DNA from: Ditylenchus dipsaci
Lineage: Eukaryota > Nematoda > Chromadorea > Rhabditida > Anguinidae
NCBI GenBank assembly: GCA_004194705.1
Contig: SADC01000245.1
Location: 62,001-126,000 of the forward strand
Direction: 5' to 3'
DNA: 64,000 bases
In this document: in pieces, positions 33,701 to 43,705 of the stretch
Position numbering within the stretch: position 1 is the first letter of the stretch
Layout: each line of letters starts with the position of its first letter
Notes under the pieces: generated by a model
Seen by the model: only the letters and a program-made list of their open reading frames with translations
What the model was told of the DNA's origin: nothing
Database searches by the model: none
Made by a program: the position numbers and the translations under genes

Positions 33701-34261
33701 ATTTTTTTGAGAAAAATAGTCAACTGTAGGTTTTTGGAACTTGCATATCACTCTTATTCCTCTAATAAGCCCACCTCCTCTAATAAACCCACCCCTCAAC
33801 TTTGATAGTCTGTATTTCGGGGCAGGGTAAATATTTTGCCGAGCTGTTTATCGCGTTTTCTTAGTTTCTGCGAGCTCTACCGATTCCACTTTTTGGATTT
33901 TGGTTGAACCCACAAAAATCTTAAAATGACTCTAATAAACCACCCCCTAGAGGGTGATTGAAAAATGAACCCACCGGTGGGCTAATTAGAGGAAATACGG
34001 TATATCTCTTTTTTGTGCCAACCTGTACATTTGATTTAGCTTGACTACATGGCTTATATGGACGAAATGGCTGGAGTAGTTGGCTGTCTGCCTAAGCCAT
34101 GGGAATATATGCTACGTGATTGGAGACTAGCCTTTAGCCTTATTTTCAAGGCCAACCTGCCATACATCTATCGCCTTCAAGGACCTCACAGATGGGATGG
34201 AGCTCGTGAAGCTATTATTAAAGCAGAACAACGCACTGACAGAGGATTAAAAAACTTGTGA
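27734..34261 (+). CDS. Flavin-containing monooxygenase (at least seven coding exons)
   Basis: Exons: 27734-27896, 27951-28421, 28950-29024, 29068-29268, 30259-30477, 31269-31486, 34040-34261, about 523 aa plus an unfound first exon. FAD-binding GAGISGLASARWAL is in exon 1, NTSKEMTAFSDFP in exon 2. The FMO signature FEGRVIHSQDY and NADPH-binding GIGNSAGD are also in exon 2, STRRGSW in exon 3, LCTGYRP in exon 5. The C-terminus has LQGPHRWDGAR in exon 7. FMOs oxygenate soft N or S centres of xenobiotics or metabolites using NADPH and O2. Three single-base losses break the frame (about 28012-28021, 28361-28367, 31407-31413), all in short homopolymers. Adding one base at each restores every splice phase. 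No C-terminal hydrophobic tail is visible, unlike mammalian ER-anchored FMOs. Introns 4-6 are full of MITEs. Confidence 0.9.
29310..30205. mobile_element. Inverted-repeat element in FMO intron 4
   Basis: TTTGACTATTCTGATAAGTC near 29320 is inverted at 30180-30200. Inside lies the dispersed 'ggtcatttttcgttaaaaagg' repeat. Ends and duplication not resolved; the 96-codon frame inside is unrecognised. Confidence 0.5.
30732..31188. mobile_element. GATCAGG-rich palindromic MITE in FMO intron 5
   Basis: Ends GGGCAGGTATTCA and TGAATGCCTGCCC. The body is made of GATCCGGCTTGATCC-type repeats in both orientations. Confidence 0.75.
31713..32139. mobile_element. TACAGTC-type pogo MITE (motif CGCTAACCCGGCACC)
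   Basis: Flanked by TA. Ends CAGTCGAGTCCCGCTAACCC and complement. Arms extend through the shared core GTTCGTTCCCGCCTTGGGTC. It lies in FMO intron 6. Confidence 0.9.
32155..32949. mobile_element. Mariner-type near-perfect palindrome, 795 bp
   Basis: Flanked by TA. Ends TTAGGTTGGTGCATAAGTT and its complement, the classic mariner terminus. The arms pair almost all the way to the centre (about 32550). No transposase. It sits 15 bp from the preceding MITE in FMO intron 6. Confidence 0.9.
33410..33646. mobile_element. TACAGTC-type pogo MITE (motif ACTATTAACAGCC)
   Basis: Left end CAGTCAAACCACTATTAACAG after TA; right end GATAACCGAGGTTTGACTG, followed by TC instead of TA. GGGACCGGCC box present. 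Confidence 0.75.
33751..34000. mobile_element. Pogo MITE sharing ends with the 14.3-kb transposon
   Basis: Right end TTAGAGGAAATACGG|TA matches the autonomous family. Subterminal CTCTAATAAACCCACC repeats on both sides. It ends 39 bp before FMO exon 7, close to its branch point region. Confidence 0.8.
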
Positions 34262-34744
34262 AATACACTACATTTTGTAAATTTAATTTATAGTTGTTTT
34301 AAGCTGCAATACTAACTTATCTTTTAGGTGAGCTCAACTTATAGATTGTTGACGCTTTCAGCCTCCAACCAATATCTAGAAGTACCTGAAACACTTTTTT
34401 CTCAAAAAAATTTGTGAAAAAGACCCTGTTAGTAATGGCCAGGGGCGGATAGAACATTCCCGCCTGATTTTATAATCTCCTGCCTAATTTTAAAATAGAA
34501 TTTTGTACCGTTTTTAGCATAACTTTTTATTAATTTGTACATCATCGCGTAGCTCCGAATTTAAACTTTGTAATAATATAAAAACATGTCTTATGTCCAC
34601 GTTTTATGTCTAACACTGTTTTTGTATGATTAATTGAAGATGGAGACAGAGATAGATAGATGGAGACTAGACAGAGAACACTCTACCTAAAGAAAAAAAA
34701 AGAACATAAAATGTCCTCTATAATAGAAGAGGGTGCTGTCTGTC
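34262..34744. other. 3' flank of FMO
   Basis: Contains a possible alternative last exon: an acceptor (cttttag at 34329) is followed by about 30 open codons ending TGA. Further right are GATAGATAGATGGAGA simple repeats. No independent gene supported. Confidence 0.35.
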
Positions 34745-34821
34745 TAGTTGTCTGTGAGTACCCCAATCCCATCCTTTTCTAGACCCATTTAAGTCATATA
34801 TGCCATGTGCCAATGGCTCAT
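34745..34821 (+). promoter_or_regulatory. U1 snRNA promoter block (PSE-like)
   Basis: TGTCTGTGAGTACCCCAATC lies about 65-75 bp before the U1 start, and CATGTGCCAATGGCTCAT immediately before it. Both blocks are conserved upstream of the other three U1 copies, while the DNA between them varies. This is as expected for a proximal sequence element plus start-proximal element. Confidence 0.7.
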
Positions 34822-34985
34822 AAACTTACCTGGCTAGGAGTTCGAGGTGATCACCAAGACCTCGGCTCTATGGTGAGGCTTGCCCATTGCACTTGAGGCG
34901 CAGGCTGACCTGTATGGCGGCTCCAAACTGGGGTAGGCCAACAGCTAAATTTTTGCGTGTGTGGGACGGCGTTCGCGCCTCCCAC
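34822..34985 (+). ncRNA. U1 spliceosomal snRNA, copy 1 (164 nt)
   Basis: The 5' end AAACTTACCTGG pairs with 5' splice sites. Stem-loop II has the U1A-type loop CCATTGCACTTGAGG. The Sm site is CTAAATTTTTGCG, followed by a terminal stem GTGGGACGGCG-TTCG-CGCCTCCCAC. Length is 164 nt, the usual size for U1. CCAACAGCTAAATTTTTGCG resembles nematode U1. Promoter and 3' flank (TTATATTTATAAACT) are shared with the other copies. Protein-coding frames crossing it are shadows. Confidence 0.95.
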
Positions 34986-35099
34986 TTATATTTATAAACT
35001 TGGATTTGACCAAGACTACTGACTTCAATTATCATAGATAAAAAATTTGCACATAGAAAAGGCAGACACCAGCAGTTATTTACCGAACATGCATTCTCA

Positions 35100-36079
35100 G
35101 ACGCTACTGTCATATACCCCCCCAAAAAAGCTACTGTAATATACCCCCCCAAAAATCGGACCTACTGTCATATACCCCCCCAAAAACCGACTTTTTTGGG
35201 AGTGTCTAAAAACCATTTTTATGCAATAATTTTGCCATAAAAGGACCAGAAAAGCAATGTAAATGGGATTGCGGGCTGTATTGGGAGGGGAAGGGAATAA
35301 TACAGGGGCCACTTTCTTTTAGCTGCTTTACCATGTTTTTCAACTCGGGTCGTGGCAAAAATAGACTCTATATGCATTTTATGATCAAGTGTACTTCTCG
35401 GAATCATGTCTAAGGTAAGTGCGTGCGCGCATCTCTAACTCTCAAGCCCCCTGCGCCCCTTCGGGGCGCAGGGGGCTTGGGGCTTGGAGTTGAGATGCGC
35501 ACACCCACATACCTTAGACACAAATCACTCGAAAGTGACTCTGGATGCATGAAAAAGCATGCATACCAGAGTTATTTATGCGGTAGGCCCCAGTATCAAA
35601 ACTATGTTCAACATCTTTATTTTTTCGCCGAAGAGCTTTTCCCCTCGTTCTACAAGGCCGGGCCAGAGGCCAGCATCCAAAAATTCAGCCTAGCACCCAA
35701 AAAGTGCTAGGCCTGTGAGTAAACCCGCGAGGTCCACCCCGCTGATGGGCTTGGTCCATGAAAAGTACTTATACTTATGCCTGCACCACAAGTTCCTGGG
35801 TTTGAAAGCACCTTTAGACGCTTAGAGAATTATTACTCTAAGGATCCCAACCATCTCGAGAAGTGGCCCTGTATTATTCCCTTCCCATCCCAATACAGCC
35901 CGCAATCCCATTTAAATTGCTTTTCTGGTCCTTTTATGGCGAAATTATTGTGTAAAAATGGTTTTTGACCATCCCTAAAAAAGTCGGTTTTTGGGGGGGG
36001 GGTATATGACAGTAGGTCGATTTTGGGGGGGGGTATATTACAGTAGCGCTTTTTGGGGGGGGTATATTACAGTAGCGCC
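35100..36079. mobile_element. C/G-tract fold-back element with 8-bp target duplication, complete
   Basis: Ends GACGCTACTGTCATATACC and its near-complement GGTATATTACAGTAGCGCC, each end with two or three units of TACTGTAATATACCCCCCC. CATTCTCA is duplicated at both sides (35092-35099, 36080-36087). The paralogous DNA at 47424-47431 has a single CATTCTCA with no insert, so this is an actual insertion. An 8-bp duplication suggests hAT mobilisation. It contains the GC-rich hairpin at 35405-35520. Confidence 0.9.
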
Positions 36080-37016
36080 CATTCTCATCTATATCTCTAA
36101 AGTTTTTTGACTAGTTTTTAACACGAGAACGGTTAGTTGTGATTTCCGTCAATTCTGACTCAGAATTTTACGCTAAACACGACGGTCAAATTAGTTTTTT
36201 TTCAATGAGTTCTTTTTTTTGTTTTTTTAATTTTAGAGTGAGGAAATGAGCAAGTGAGGAAATCCAGGCAATTTCAAATTTGCGGAAACGTGATATTCCA
36301 TATCATTGAGACTCTGACTTCTTTCAGATGGTTCTCTCGTATATTTGTAGTCCAACACAGCGAATAACATCTTAAAATGTTGAGCTGGATCAGGGCTATC
36401 GATTGCGCCCAAATTTACAGAAGTGTGATCATAGTTTCACAGAGAATCAATGATTTCCCCTTTAAGATACAGTTTCTGGATATCTTTATTTTTGGAATTA
36501 AAATAGCCATAACTCTGCCTACAAATCACTTCTGGCTAGTCTGTTTTGAAGCATTTTAGAATATTCTAATTTAAAATGCTGATTTTCAACTCTCACTGTT
36601 GTTTCGGAGAAAATTCGCATTTTATCAAAAAATGATGTGGTTAATGCCTTGGCTACAATGGAGGTGTGAGGTAGAGGTGCGAGGTGCGAGATAGTGGCTA
36701 CAATGGAGGTGGATGGTAAGGTCAGGGTGGCTACAACGACCTTGCACCTCGTATCTCACACCTCGACCTCGTACCTCGCAACTCGGTAAAAAAATTTTCC
36801 AAGATCCATTTTATTCTGTCGAAAACTTTGTTTATAGGACAATATAGGTCCAAAATAGCCCCACGTATCAATTTAGCCATTTATAGCCTTTTTTAAAAAT
36901 TTTTCCGAAGACCTGAAAACACTAGCAGGTATCTAGGTAAACCTTCGCTATGATGGAGGTGCGAGGTGTGAGGTCCGTTTTTTGATTTTTTGGCGCTACC
37001 GGAGTATAACCACATC
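36080..37016. other. Duplicated flank of U1, then simple repeats
   Basis: 36080-36460 is paralogous to 47424-47785. 36640-36790 holds inverted GAGGTGCGAGGTGCGAG and CACCTCGTATCTCACACC arrays around GTGGCTACAATGGAGGT. No gene supported. Confidence 0.5.
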
Positions 37017-37695
37017 CCCCCCCAAATGAATTTTTTTTAAAGTGTTTCCAAACACTTTATATCGACTTAAAATTGCCTAAGAAGCTCGAAAAAGCATTAT
37101 TTTTGTGTTCTAGTCAATAAAAAATTGAGTTTTGGGACCACCCAAATATACCTATTTTAACCATTTTGAAGGGATTTAGGGCCATATTAGGGTGGGAAAG
37201 GACCAAAAAAGGGCCAATTTAGTGTGAAAAGGAAGATGTTGAACATAGTTTTGTTGACTGGGGCCTACCGCATAAATAAACTCTGGTATGCATACATTTT
37301 TTATGCATCCAGAGTCACTTTCGAGTGATTAGCGTCTAAGGTATGTGGGTGTGCGCATCTCAACCCCAAGCAACCAAGCCCCCTGCGCCCCGAAGGGGGC
37401 TTGGTCGCTTGGGGTTGACATGCGCGCACTCACATACCTTAGACATAATTCCGAGAAGACTCTTGAACAAAAATGCATTTAGAGACTATTTTTGCCCAGC
37501 TCCAGTGACCAAAACATGCCAAAACAGGCAAATGGTCGAAATTTCAAAATGTCCAAAACTCAGTTTTTTATTAACCAGAACTCAAAAATAATGTCTTTTT
37601 TGAACTCCTGAGGCAATTTTGGGTCGATATAGGGTATTTAAAAACACTTTAAAAAAAAATTCATTTGGGGGGGGAGGGGTATACTCCGGTAGGGT
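37017..37695. mobile_element. C/G-tract fold-back element, second subfamily
   Basis: Ends CCGGAGTATAACCACATCCC and GGGGTATACTCCGG, with C8/G8 tracts. Arms contain AAAGTGTTTCCAAACACTTT-type sequence. It includes the CTCTGGTATGCAT hairpin and the GC-rich stem (37335-37445). Confidence 0.75.
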
Positions 37696-38233
37696 CGATT
37701 TTTTTATATCCGATAGCGGGAAAGTTTATTTTATTCAGTGGCGGACCTTAAAAATAGGTCAGAAAACTCTTCAGATCAGTAATTATGACCCAACCTCAGT
37801 TCTACTAGATAATCCATGCACTAACTGAACTGATTAGTCGTCCACTTGTAGCAATTTTTCTAATTTTTTTTTGGTTTCAAGACATGTTTTCTGGACTACA
37901 CAGCTAATTTTAATCCAGTGGTAAGCCACAAAGTGCCACTGGAATGCCACAAAGTGCCACTGGAAACCACTAAGAGCCATTGGAATTCCAGAAAAGTCGT
38001 TAAATCCAGTGGTATTCCAGTGGATTACCACTGGACTTAGCGGAATCCAGTGGCAATCCAGTGGATTACCACTGGACTCAGCTAAAGTCCAGTGGTAATC
38101 CACTGGAAAACCACTGGATCAAATAACTAAGTGGCATTCCAGTGGTAATTAGTGGCATTCCAGTGGCACTTTGTGGCGTACCACTGGCAGTTTGTGGTAT
38201 TCCTCTGGATCAAACTGACAAAGTATGGTTGTC

Positions 38234-40913
38234 AGATCACAATGTACTATTGGAACTTTTACCAATTGGATTTGAAAATTTGCGCAACGCCAAACTCGTC
38301 CAAAAAGCAACTTGATTTCTTACCAACTAGGCCAAAAGCATTCTGATTTTTTTTACCAATTGGGCCAAATAGCAATTTAAATTTTGATAGATTGCGCCAA
38401 AGTCACCGTTCTAGTGTTAAAGATTTTTTCTCAGAGGGGCATTCCCACGCTGATAAGAGGTGGTGCCCGGGAATTCAAAAATTTTTCCTAATCACTGAAC
38501 TTCTGTACGTATTTTTCAACTTGGTTTCTAAAAAAACCATACCTAAAATTAAAGGGGCATGCTCGCGCCCGATGCAATAATTCTTGCATTTTAAATTCGC
38601 GGGTACCAGGCACGCCAGAGATTTGAATTTCAAAATCGTTTTTGAAATCATTTTTAGTTCTCTGCTTTGATTTGTCGTGACTTTCGGGCATTTTCGCTCT
38701 TATTTTTTATGCTTGTTTTTCTAATTGTGTTACCTTTTTAGGTTTTGGCGTCAAGAAATCTATTCCACTCCACGTTTGTATCGCCAGCTGGAGATTCTCG
38801 CGCGCATGCTCAAGTTCTTCTCTCGATCTTGTTATTTGTATTAGATAAGTTTTATTTATTTTCTGCGCCGTCATTTGCTTTTCCCTTGTTCCCTCTTTCA
38901 GGTGTCTGTCTGGATGTCCCGAGAAGGAAGGATACATCAGGAAAGGCTCTTATAAGGTAGTTCACTTGACTTTTTTTTCTCAGCAGTAGTTTTATTTTAT
39001 GAATTTAGGTTCTCTGTTCAGGTATTTTTAGGCGTTTTTTACACAGTTTACGCTGCGACTGCATACATCCTGTCAAAGTTCCTAATAAATTTAGCAGGCA
39101 GCCGTTTACGTAGTGACTTTAGACTTTGTCAGCTATATACGCGGTCGAAGTGTCACTTTCTATGTGCCTTCGTGCTTCATTCCATGGCAGTATGGCTAGG
39201 CCATCGTAACATATCTGTCGAAGCGCGTCAACTTCTCTGAAGAGGCTGCCTAGCGAAAGTGTTTATTCCGCTGGGCTTTATATCACTAATTTTCAGGTTC
39301 AATCGACAATTGGGACTTTGTAGCAGCTCACGTAGCGAAAACCTTCAGACAAAAGTATTATTTTATTCATCAATCACGCTTTCCCATTGCATGGAACAAT
39401 AACTGGATCATAATTTACTTCAAATAGCATCTTCATCGCCCTTTTTCCGTCTTGCTTCCACAAATTCTCTCAGCTCGACACACTACCGTACAGCATTTGT
39501 TTCACGCTCGACATTTGACAGATGCTCGATATGCTGATGATTACCTCAGGGATAGGAATCCTACTTTTTAAAAGGATTTGTACTTTTTTCGGAACCCCAA
39601 ATCTTTTGTATTTTTAAAAATTCTAGTCAATTTTTTTTTGTTTTTTTTTGCTTCATAATGTTAATGGCCATCTTGAGGATACTCTATTAGGTTCACATCA
39701 TAAACCAACCCAACAATTGTGCTTTGCGTCGTACTTGTCTTATACGTCTCTATCTTTTAGGAGAGGCTATCAGATGAACAGCGATGATTCTTAGAAAAAA
39801 GGATATTCGAATATGCTGAAACATTGATCTTAAAAAAATATTACCGACCATAGTATGGTTAGCTGACAAGACCTTTTTTTGGCTACTGAAGGCAGTCTTT
39901 GGCTACTGAAGGCAGACATGAGTCCGCTCAGTGTCTGGATTATTAGCAATGATAATGGGGTCTTTTTTCAGCAGAATACCTCTTTCCCCTTTTTATCTTC
40001 CAGATTACGAACGGTTGTTTCCTCCGGCAGTCAAAATTTACCGATTGTCATTTCAGTTGAAATACGACAGGTCTTATAACTCACATTTGCCCTGACAGCA
40101 AAACCATCATACCCTTTTTGCCACAGTAAACAAATTTCACAATTTCAAATTTGAGGGCGTAAATAATTAATTTCAGGGCTAAATGAGCATTTTGAGGGCG
40201 CAAATCACCTATAGCCTACGAAAAATAATAATTCGAAAACATTATTGACAAAATTACTGTGGTCCGCGCGAATTCAAATTTTGCAAATGGTCTTCAAATT
40301 CTAGGCCTTGTTTTAATGGAAACCAAGTTGAAAATTCCTTACAGAAATTCAATGATAGGGTTTTTTTTGAATTCGCCGCACCACCACTTATTAGCATGGG
40401 GTGTACCAAACCCGTCTTTTCCTAATTGGAATTCTTGCAAATTCAAACTTTATTAATCCGATTAAAGATAACTGGCACAATGCCATAGCTGGGCCAAAAT
40501 CATCTTGATTTCTTACTAACTGGGCCGAAAAGCATTTTGATTTTTCACCAACTGGGCCAAAAATTGATTTGATTTTTTACTAACTGGGCCAAACACTAAT
40601 TAGTATTTTATCAACTGGGCCGAATACTCATACCATGCAAATCACCGTAAACCACTTTAATTCATACCGAACAGCTCTAGACGAGCCTATACAGGGATAA
40701 ACCGATGAAAAAGAAAGATCGGGGGACTCTTTAACACTAGAACGGTGACTTTGGCGCAATCTATCAAAATTTAAATTGCTATTTGCCCAATTGGTAAAAA
40801 AATCAGAATGCTTTGGCCTAGTTGGTAAGAAATCAAGTTGCTTTTTGGACGAGTTTGGCGTTGCGCCAATTTTCAAATCCCAATTGGTAAAAGTTCCAAT
40901 AGTACATTGTGCA
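38234..40913. mobile_element. Nested inverted-repeat element with coding remains
   Basis: Long inverted arms: CAATGTACTATTGGAACTT at 38240, inverted at 40890-40910, about 180 bp each. They include CCAACTAGGCCAAAAGCA repeats. Inside are copies of the TTAA-type end (GGTGGTGCCCGGGAATTC near 38460; degraded mate near 40370) and the minus-strand coding remains. Confidence 0.65.
38707..39560 (-). pseudogene. Broken coding region inside a transposon, family unknown
   Basis: Several minus-strand blocks look protein-coding but are not in one frame. About 39530-39430 gives EHLSNVERETNAVR and ELREFVEARRKKGDEDAI. About 39270-39010 gives FARQPLQRS, LRQICYDGLAILPWNEARRH and LSGTLTG-like continuation with one internal stop. 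38937-38707 gives EEGTREKQ-like text and a coiled-coil run (RSREELEHARENLQLAIQTW). Single-base losses and short introns would explain the breaks. It may be the gene of the TTAA-type or enclosing element, or a captured host fragment. I do not recognise a domain. Confidence 0.35.
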
Positions 40914-41101
40914 AATTTTTTAATTCGAATTTATTAAGTTCGAATTCGCAATAATTCCAGGTTTCGAAGGACGAGAAATGGTACACCCATTAGCATGGCA
41001 TGCCATTTTTTAAACGTGAAATACGGTCTTGTTATTTAAATAATTAAAGTCTCGTTGATTACGATATCGTTCGATCTTGATTGAATTTGTCAAAAGTTGT
41101 A

Positions 41102-41596
41102 CAGTCAAACCTCGATCTTGTGCTACCTCCCTAAATTAAAAGTATCGAGGTTTGCCCTCGCCAACAGCCAGAATTGGCCTTGCTTAAACAACATCAGTTT
41201 TGAACCTATTTTCGAATGCCTTAAAACATCCACTTTTTTGCGTAAAAAATAAAAATCTGAATACACAGACAGAAAGAGCATGAAAAATTGATATATAAAG
41301 ATAAATATCAAAAACGGTGATGCCTTTGCAGTTTATTAAAAAAACACAAAGTTTGCTACGATATAAAAAGACCTTGCCGTAGTTTTAGGGTTAAAGTTAG
41401 GTACAGCAAAATGCATATCGTAATGATTACAGGTGACAAATGTGGCGAATGGCGGTAAGAAGAGTAAAGAGACATCACCTGAATATTTTACAAACCCTTG
41501 ATGTAACGTACACCTGTCAACTATTTGGTTTCTGCCCTCGATATAACGTACCCCTTTGCCTGGCCCCCAGGGGTACGTTATATCGAGGTTTGACTG
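41102..41596. mobile_element. TACAGTC-type pogo MITE (motif ATATAACGTACCCC)
   Basis: Flanked by TA. Ends CAGTCAAACCTCGATCTTG and TATCGAGGTTTGACTG; GTAACGTACACC and GGGGTACGTTATATCGAGG lie near the right end. Confidence 0.8.
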
Positions 41597-42099
41597 TACC
41601 CTCAAACCTGGATCGAGACACAACACCAAGCAATTTTTCATTCATTACACGGTAGTTGACCAAACAGCAAATGCCTCAGGAGGCAACTTCTATAATTCTG
41701 TAACGGATAACTCTGCGAAAAATTCATTTTGACGTCCCTGCTAGGCAAAAACATAATTCTAATGGATTCATGTTTAGCATACTTAATTTAAAAAATAGGG
41801 CTGTCGAACATTCGAAATTTTTGAACATTCGATTCGAAGTTTGAGTTCGAAAGTTTTCGAATGGTCAGTTAGATTCGAAGTTCGGGTTCGAAAATTTTCG
41901 AATGTTATGTTTGAATATTTTTATTTTTTTGAGATCAATAGATAACTCTGATGAATGGATACCTAGTGTGTAGGTTGAAATAAAGAAGTTAACTGTTTTG
42001 GTCCACTCAATCCATATTCTGGTACAAGTGGTGAATCTGGATGTCCACCTGGATAGGCAATTTTTATCTTATACTTTGGCTTCAAAAAGTTTTTTCATG

Positions 42100-42195
42100 G
42101 TGTTTCATCGTGCGCAAATGTCCTGCGCAAATGTCGCGCGCAAATGTCAGTGCGCAAAGTCACGGCGCGTAAGTGTTGGCGCGCAAATGTCGGTC
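42100..42195. repeat. GCGCAAATGTC short tandem repeat
   Basis: Six irregular units of TGCGCAAATGTC with variable spacers. No coding role seen. Confidence 0.6.
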
Positions 42196-42410
42196 AACCT
42201 CCTAATAATGCCGAAATCTTACCCCTCGATGATACTCTTTCATTCCTTATTCAAACCTTCGCAAGTTACCCATATTTCTGAAGTGACTTTGCTGTGGAAA
42301 TTTTTCGTTCTGATTCCTCATGGAATTCTGAGTCTAAAAATTTACTAAACGAGTTGAGAAATAAATAAAATTGGTAGAGGTTGAGGCGGCATACAACTAA
42401 GTCGTAAAAG

Positions 42411-42802
42411 CCCAAGTGCACCCCCCCCCTCGAAAAATTTTCTTGTACTTTTGAAGAAAAGTACCCATTTTTAGCTGAAAATTTTTTATTCTGAGGCACT
42501 CTAGTATGCAAAAATTCCTCAGCAATCCGAATGACAAAGCAGAATATTAAAAAAATACTTACATGCTGAGATATGACCTAAAGTTGAAGTGTCAATATTT
42601 TTAAAAATGACCACTTAACTTTACTCCAACTTAAGATCATATCTCAGCAAGAAAGTATTTTTTTCAAATTCTGCTTTGTTATTCGGATTGCTGAGGAATT
42701 TTTGCATACTGGTGTGCCTCAGAATGAAAAATTTTGAGCTAAAAATAGGTACTTTTCTTTAAAAGTACAAGAAATTTTTCGAGGGGGGGGGGTGCACTTG
42801 GG
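42411..42802. mobile_element. C/G-tract fold-back MITE, third subfamily
   Basis: Ends CCCAAGTGCACCCCCCCCCC and GGTGCACTTGGG with a G10 tract. Near-perfect arms meet at TCAATATTTTTAAAAATGACC. A matching right tip (GGGGAGTGCACTTGAG) stands alone at 56923-56940. Confidence 0.8.
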
Positions 42803-42888
42803 TATCTGTCCAACTAAGTACGTATCATTGTACCGGTTCACCTTTTTTTAATGGTCATTTGCATGAGATCGCAAAATTAGGGCATTAA

Positions 42889-43120
42889 AGGGGCATACCC
42901 ACGCCAATGAGAGGTGGTGCCCGGGAACTCAAAAATTTTTCCTAATTATTGGACTTCTGTACGGATTTTTCAACATGGTTTCTAACTAAACCACACCTAA
43001 AATTAAATTCTAGGACTTGTTTTGTTAGAAACCAAGTTGAAAAATCCGTGCACAAGTTCGATGATTAGGAAAAGTTTTTGAATTCCCGGGCACCACCTCT
43101 TATTAGCGTGGCATGCCCCT
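42889..43120. mobile_element. TTAA-type MITE (piggyBac or Kolobok-like)
   Basis: TTAA on both sides (42885-42888, 43121-43124). Ends AGGGGCATACCCACGCCAAT and complement, with GGTGGTGCCCGGGAA inside. Same family as the 4.1-kb element at 56953-61071. Confidence 0.85.
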
Positions 43121-43124
43121 TTAA

Positions 43125-43632
43125 GTGACAGTAAATCAGTGCAGAAATGATTGCAATTGATTGCTCGAAAGTTTTCGGCCTAGAATGTAGAGTGAAAATT
43201 TATAAAAATCATTCATCCACTGGGAATCGAATCTGTGAGTTCAAAATATTCGCATTAGGATTTGTATCCCTCCCCTCCCCTTTAAACATTATTCCAATCA
43301 CACGTTCAATTAAAAAAGTAGTTACTAACTGGCCGGTTCCCAAAAATCATCAGTAACAAAAAATGAATTTTTTGAGATTTAGGTCAAGAAAGATCTCACG
43401 ATCAAACTTCATAGTATCCATTACTTATCTAAGAATGATTTAACATGCAGCTTCTCCCAGCCCTCTTAAACAAACTCCCATTCCTGTAATAATCTCGCAT
43501 AATGAACGACCAAGATTGGGTTTCTTGAGCTTTTAAATAAACTTGAGCGATATGGGTTTGTCCTAAACAATAAATGCAAAAAAAGTCGGAAATATGGTAT
43601 ATAAGACAAGTTCTACCTTTACTAATAAAAAC
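43125..43632. other. No supported feature
   Basis: Mixed-composition DNA within the 6-kb element; no coding or repeat structure recognised apart from short ORFs. Confidence 0.35.
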
Positions 43633-43705
43633 GACATGGTGGTCTAGTGGATAAGTCGTTAGGCACTGGTTCAAGATTCCATAGTTCGATTCCACTTGGG
43701 ATTGA
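43633..43705 (+). repeat. tRNA-derived (SINE head-like) sequence
   Basis: A-box-like TGGTCTAGTGGATAAG and B-box-like AGTTCGATTCC at tRNA-like spacing. Acceptor and T stems do not pair well, so it is not called as a functional tRNA gene. Confidence 0.45.

Noticed and set aside
43633..43705. Functional tRNA gene
   Set aside because: A and B boxes are present, but acceptor, anticodon and T stems do not pair; treated as a tRNA-derived repeat.
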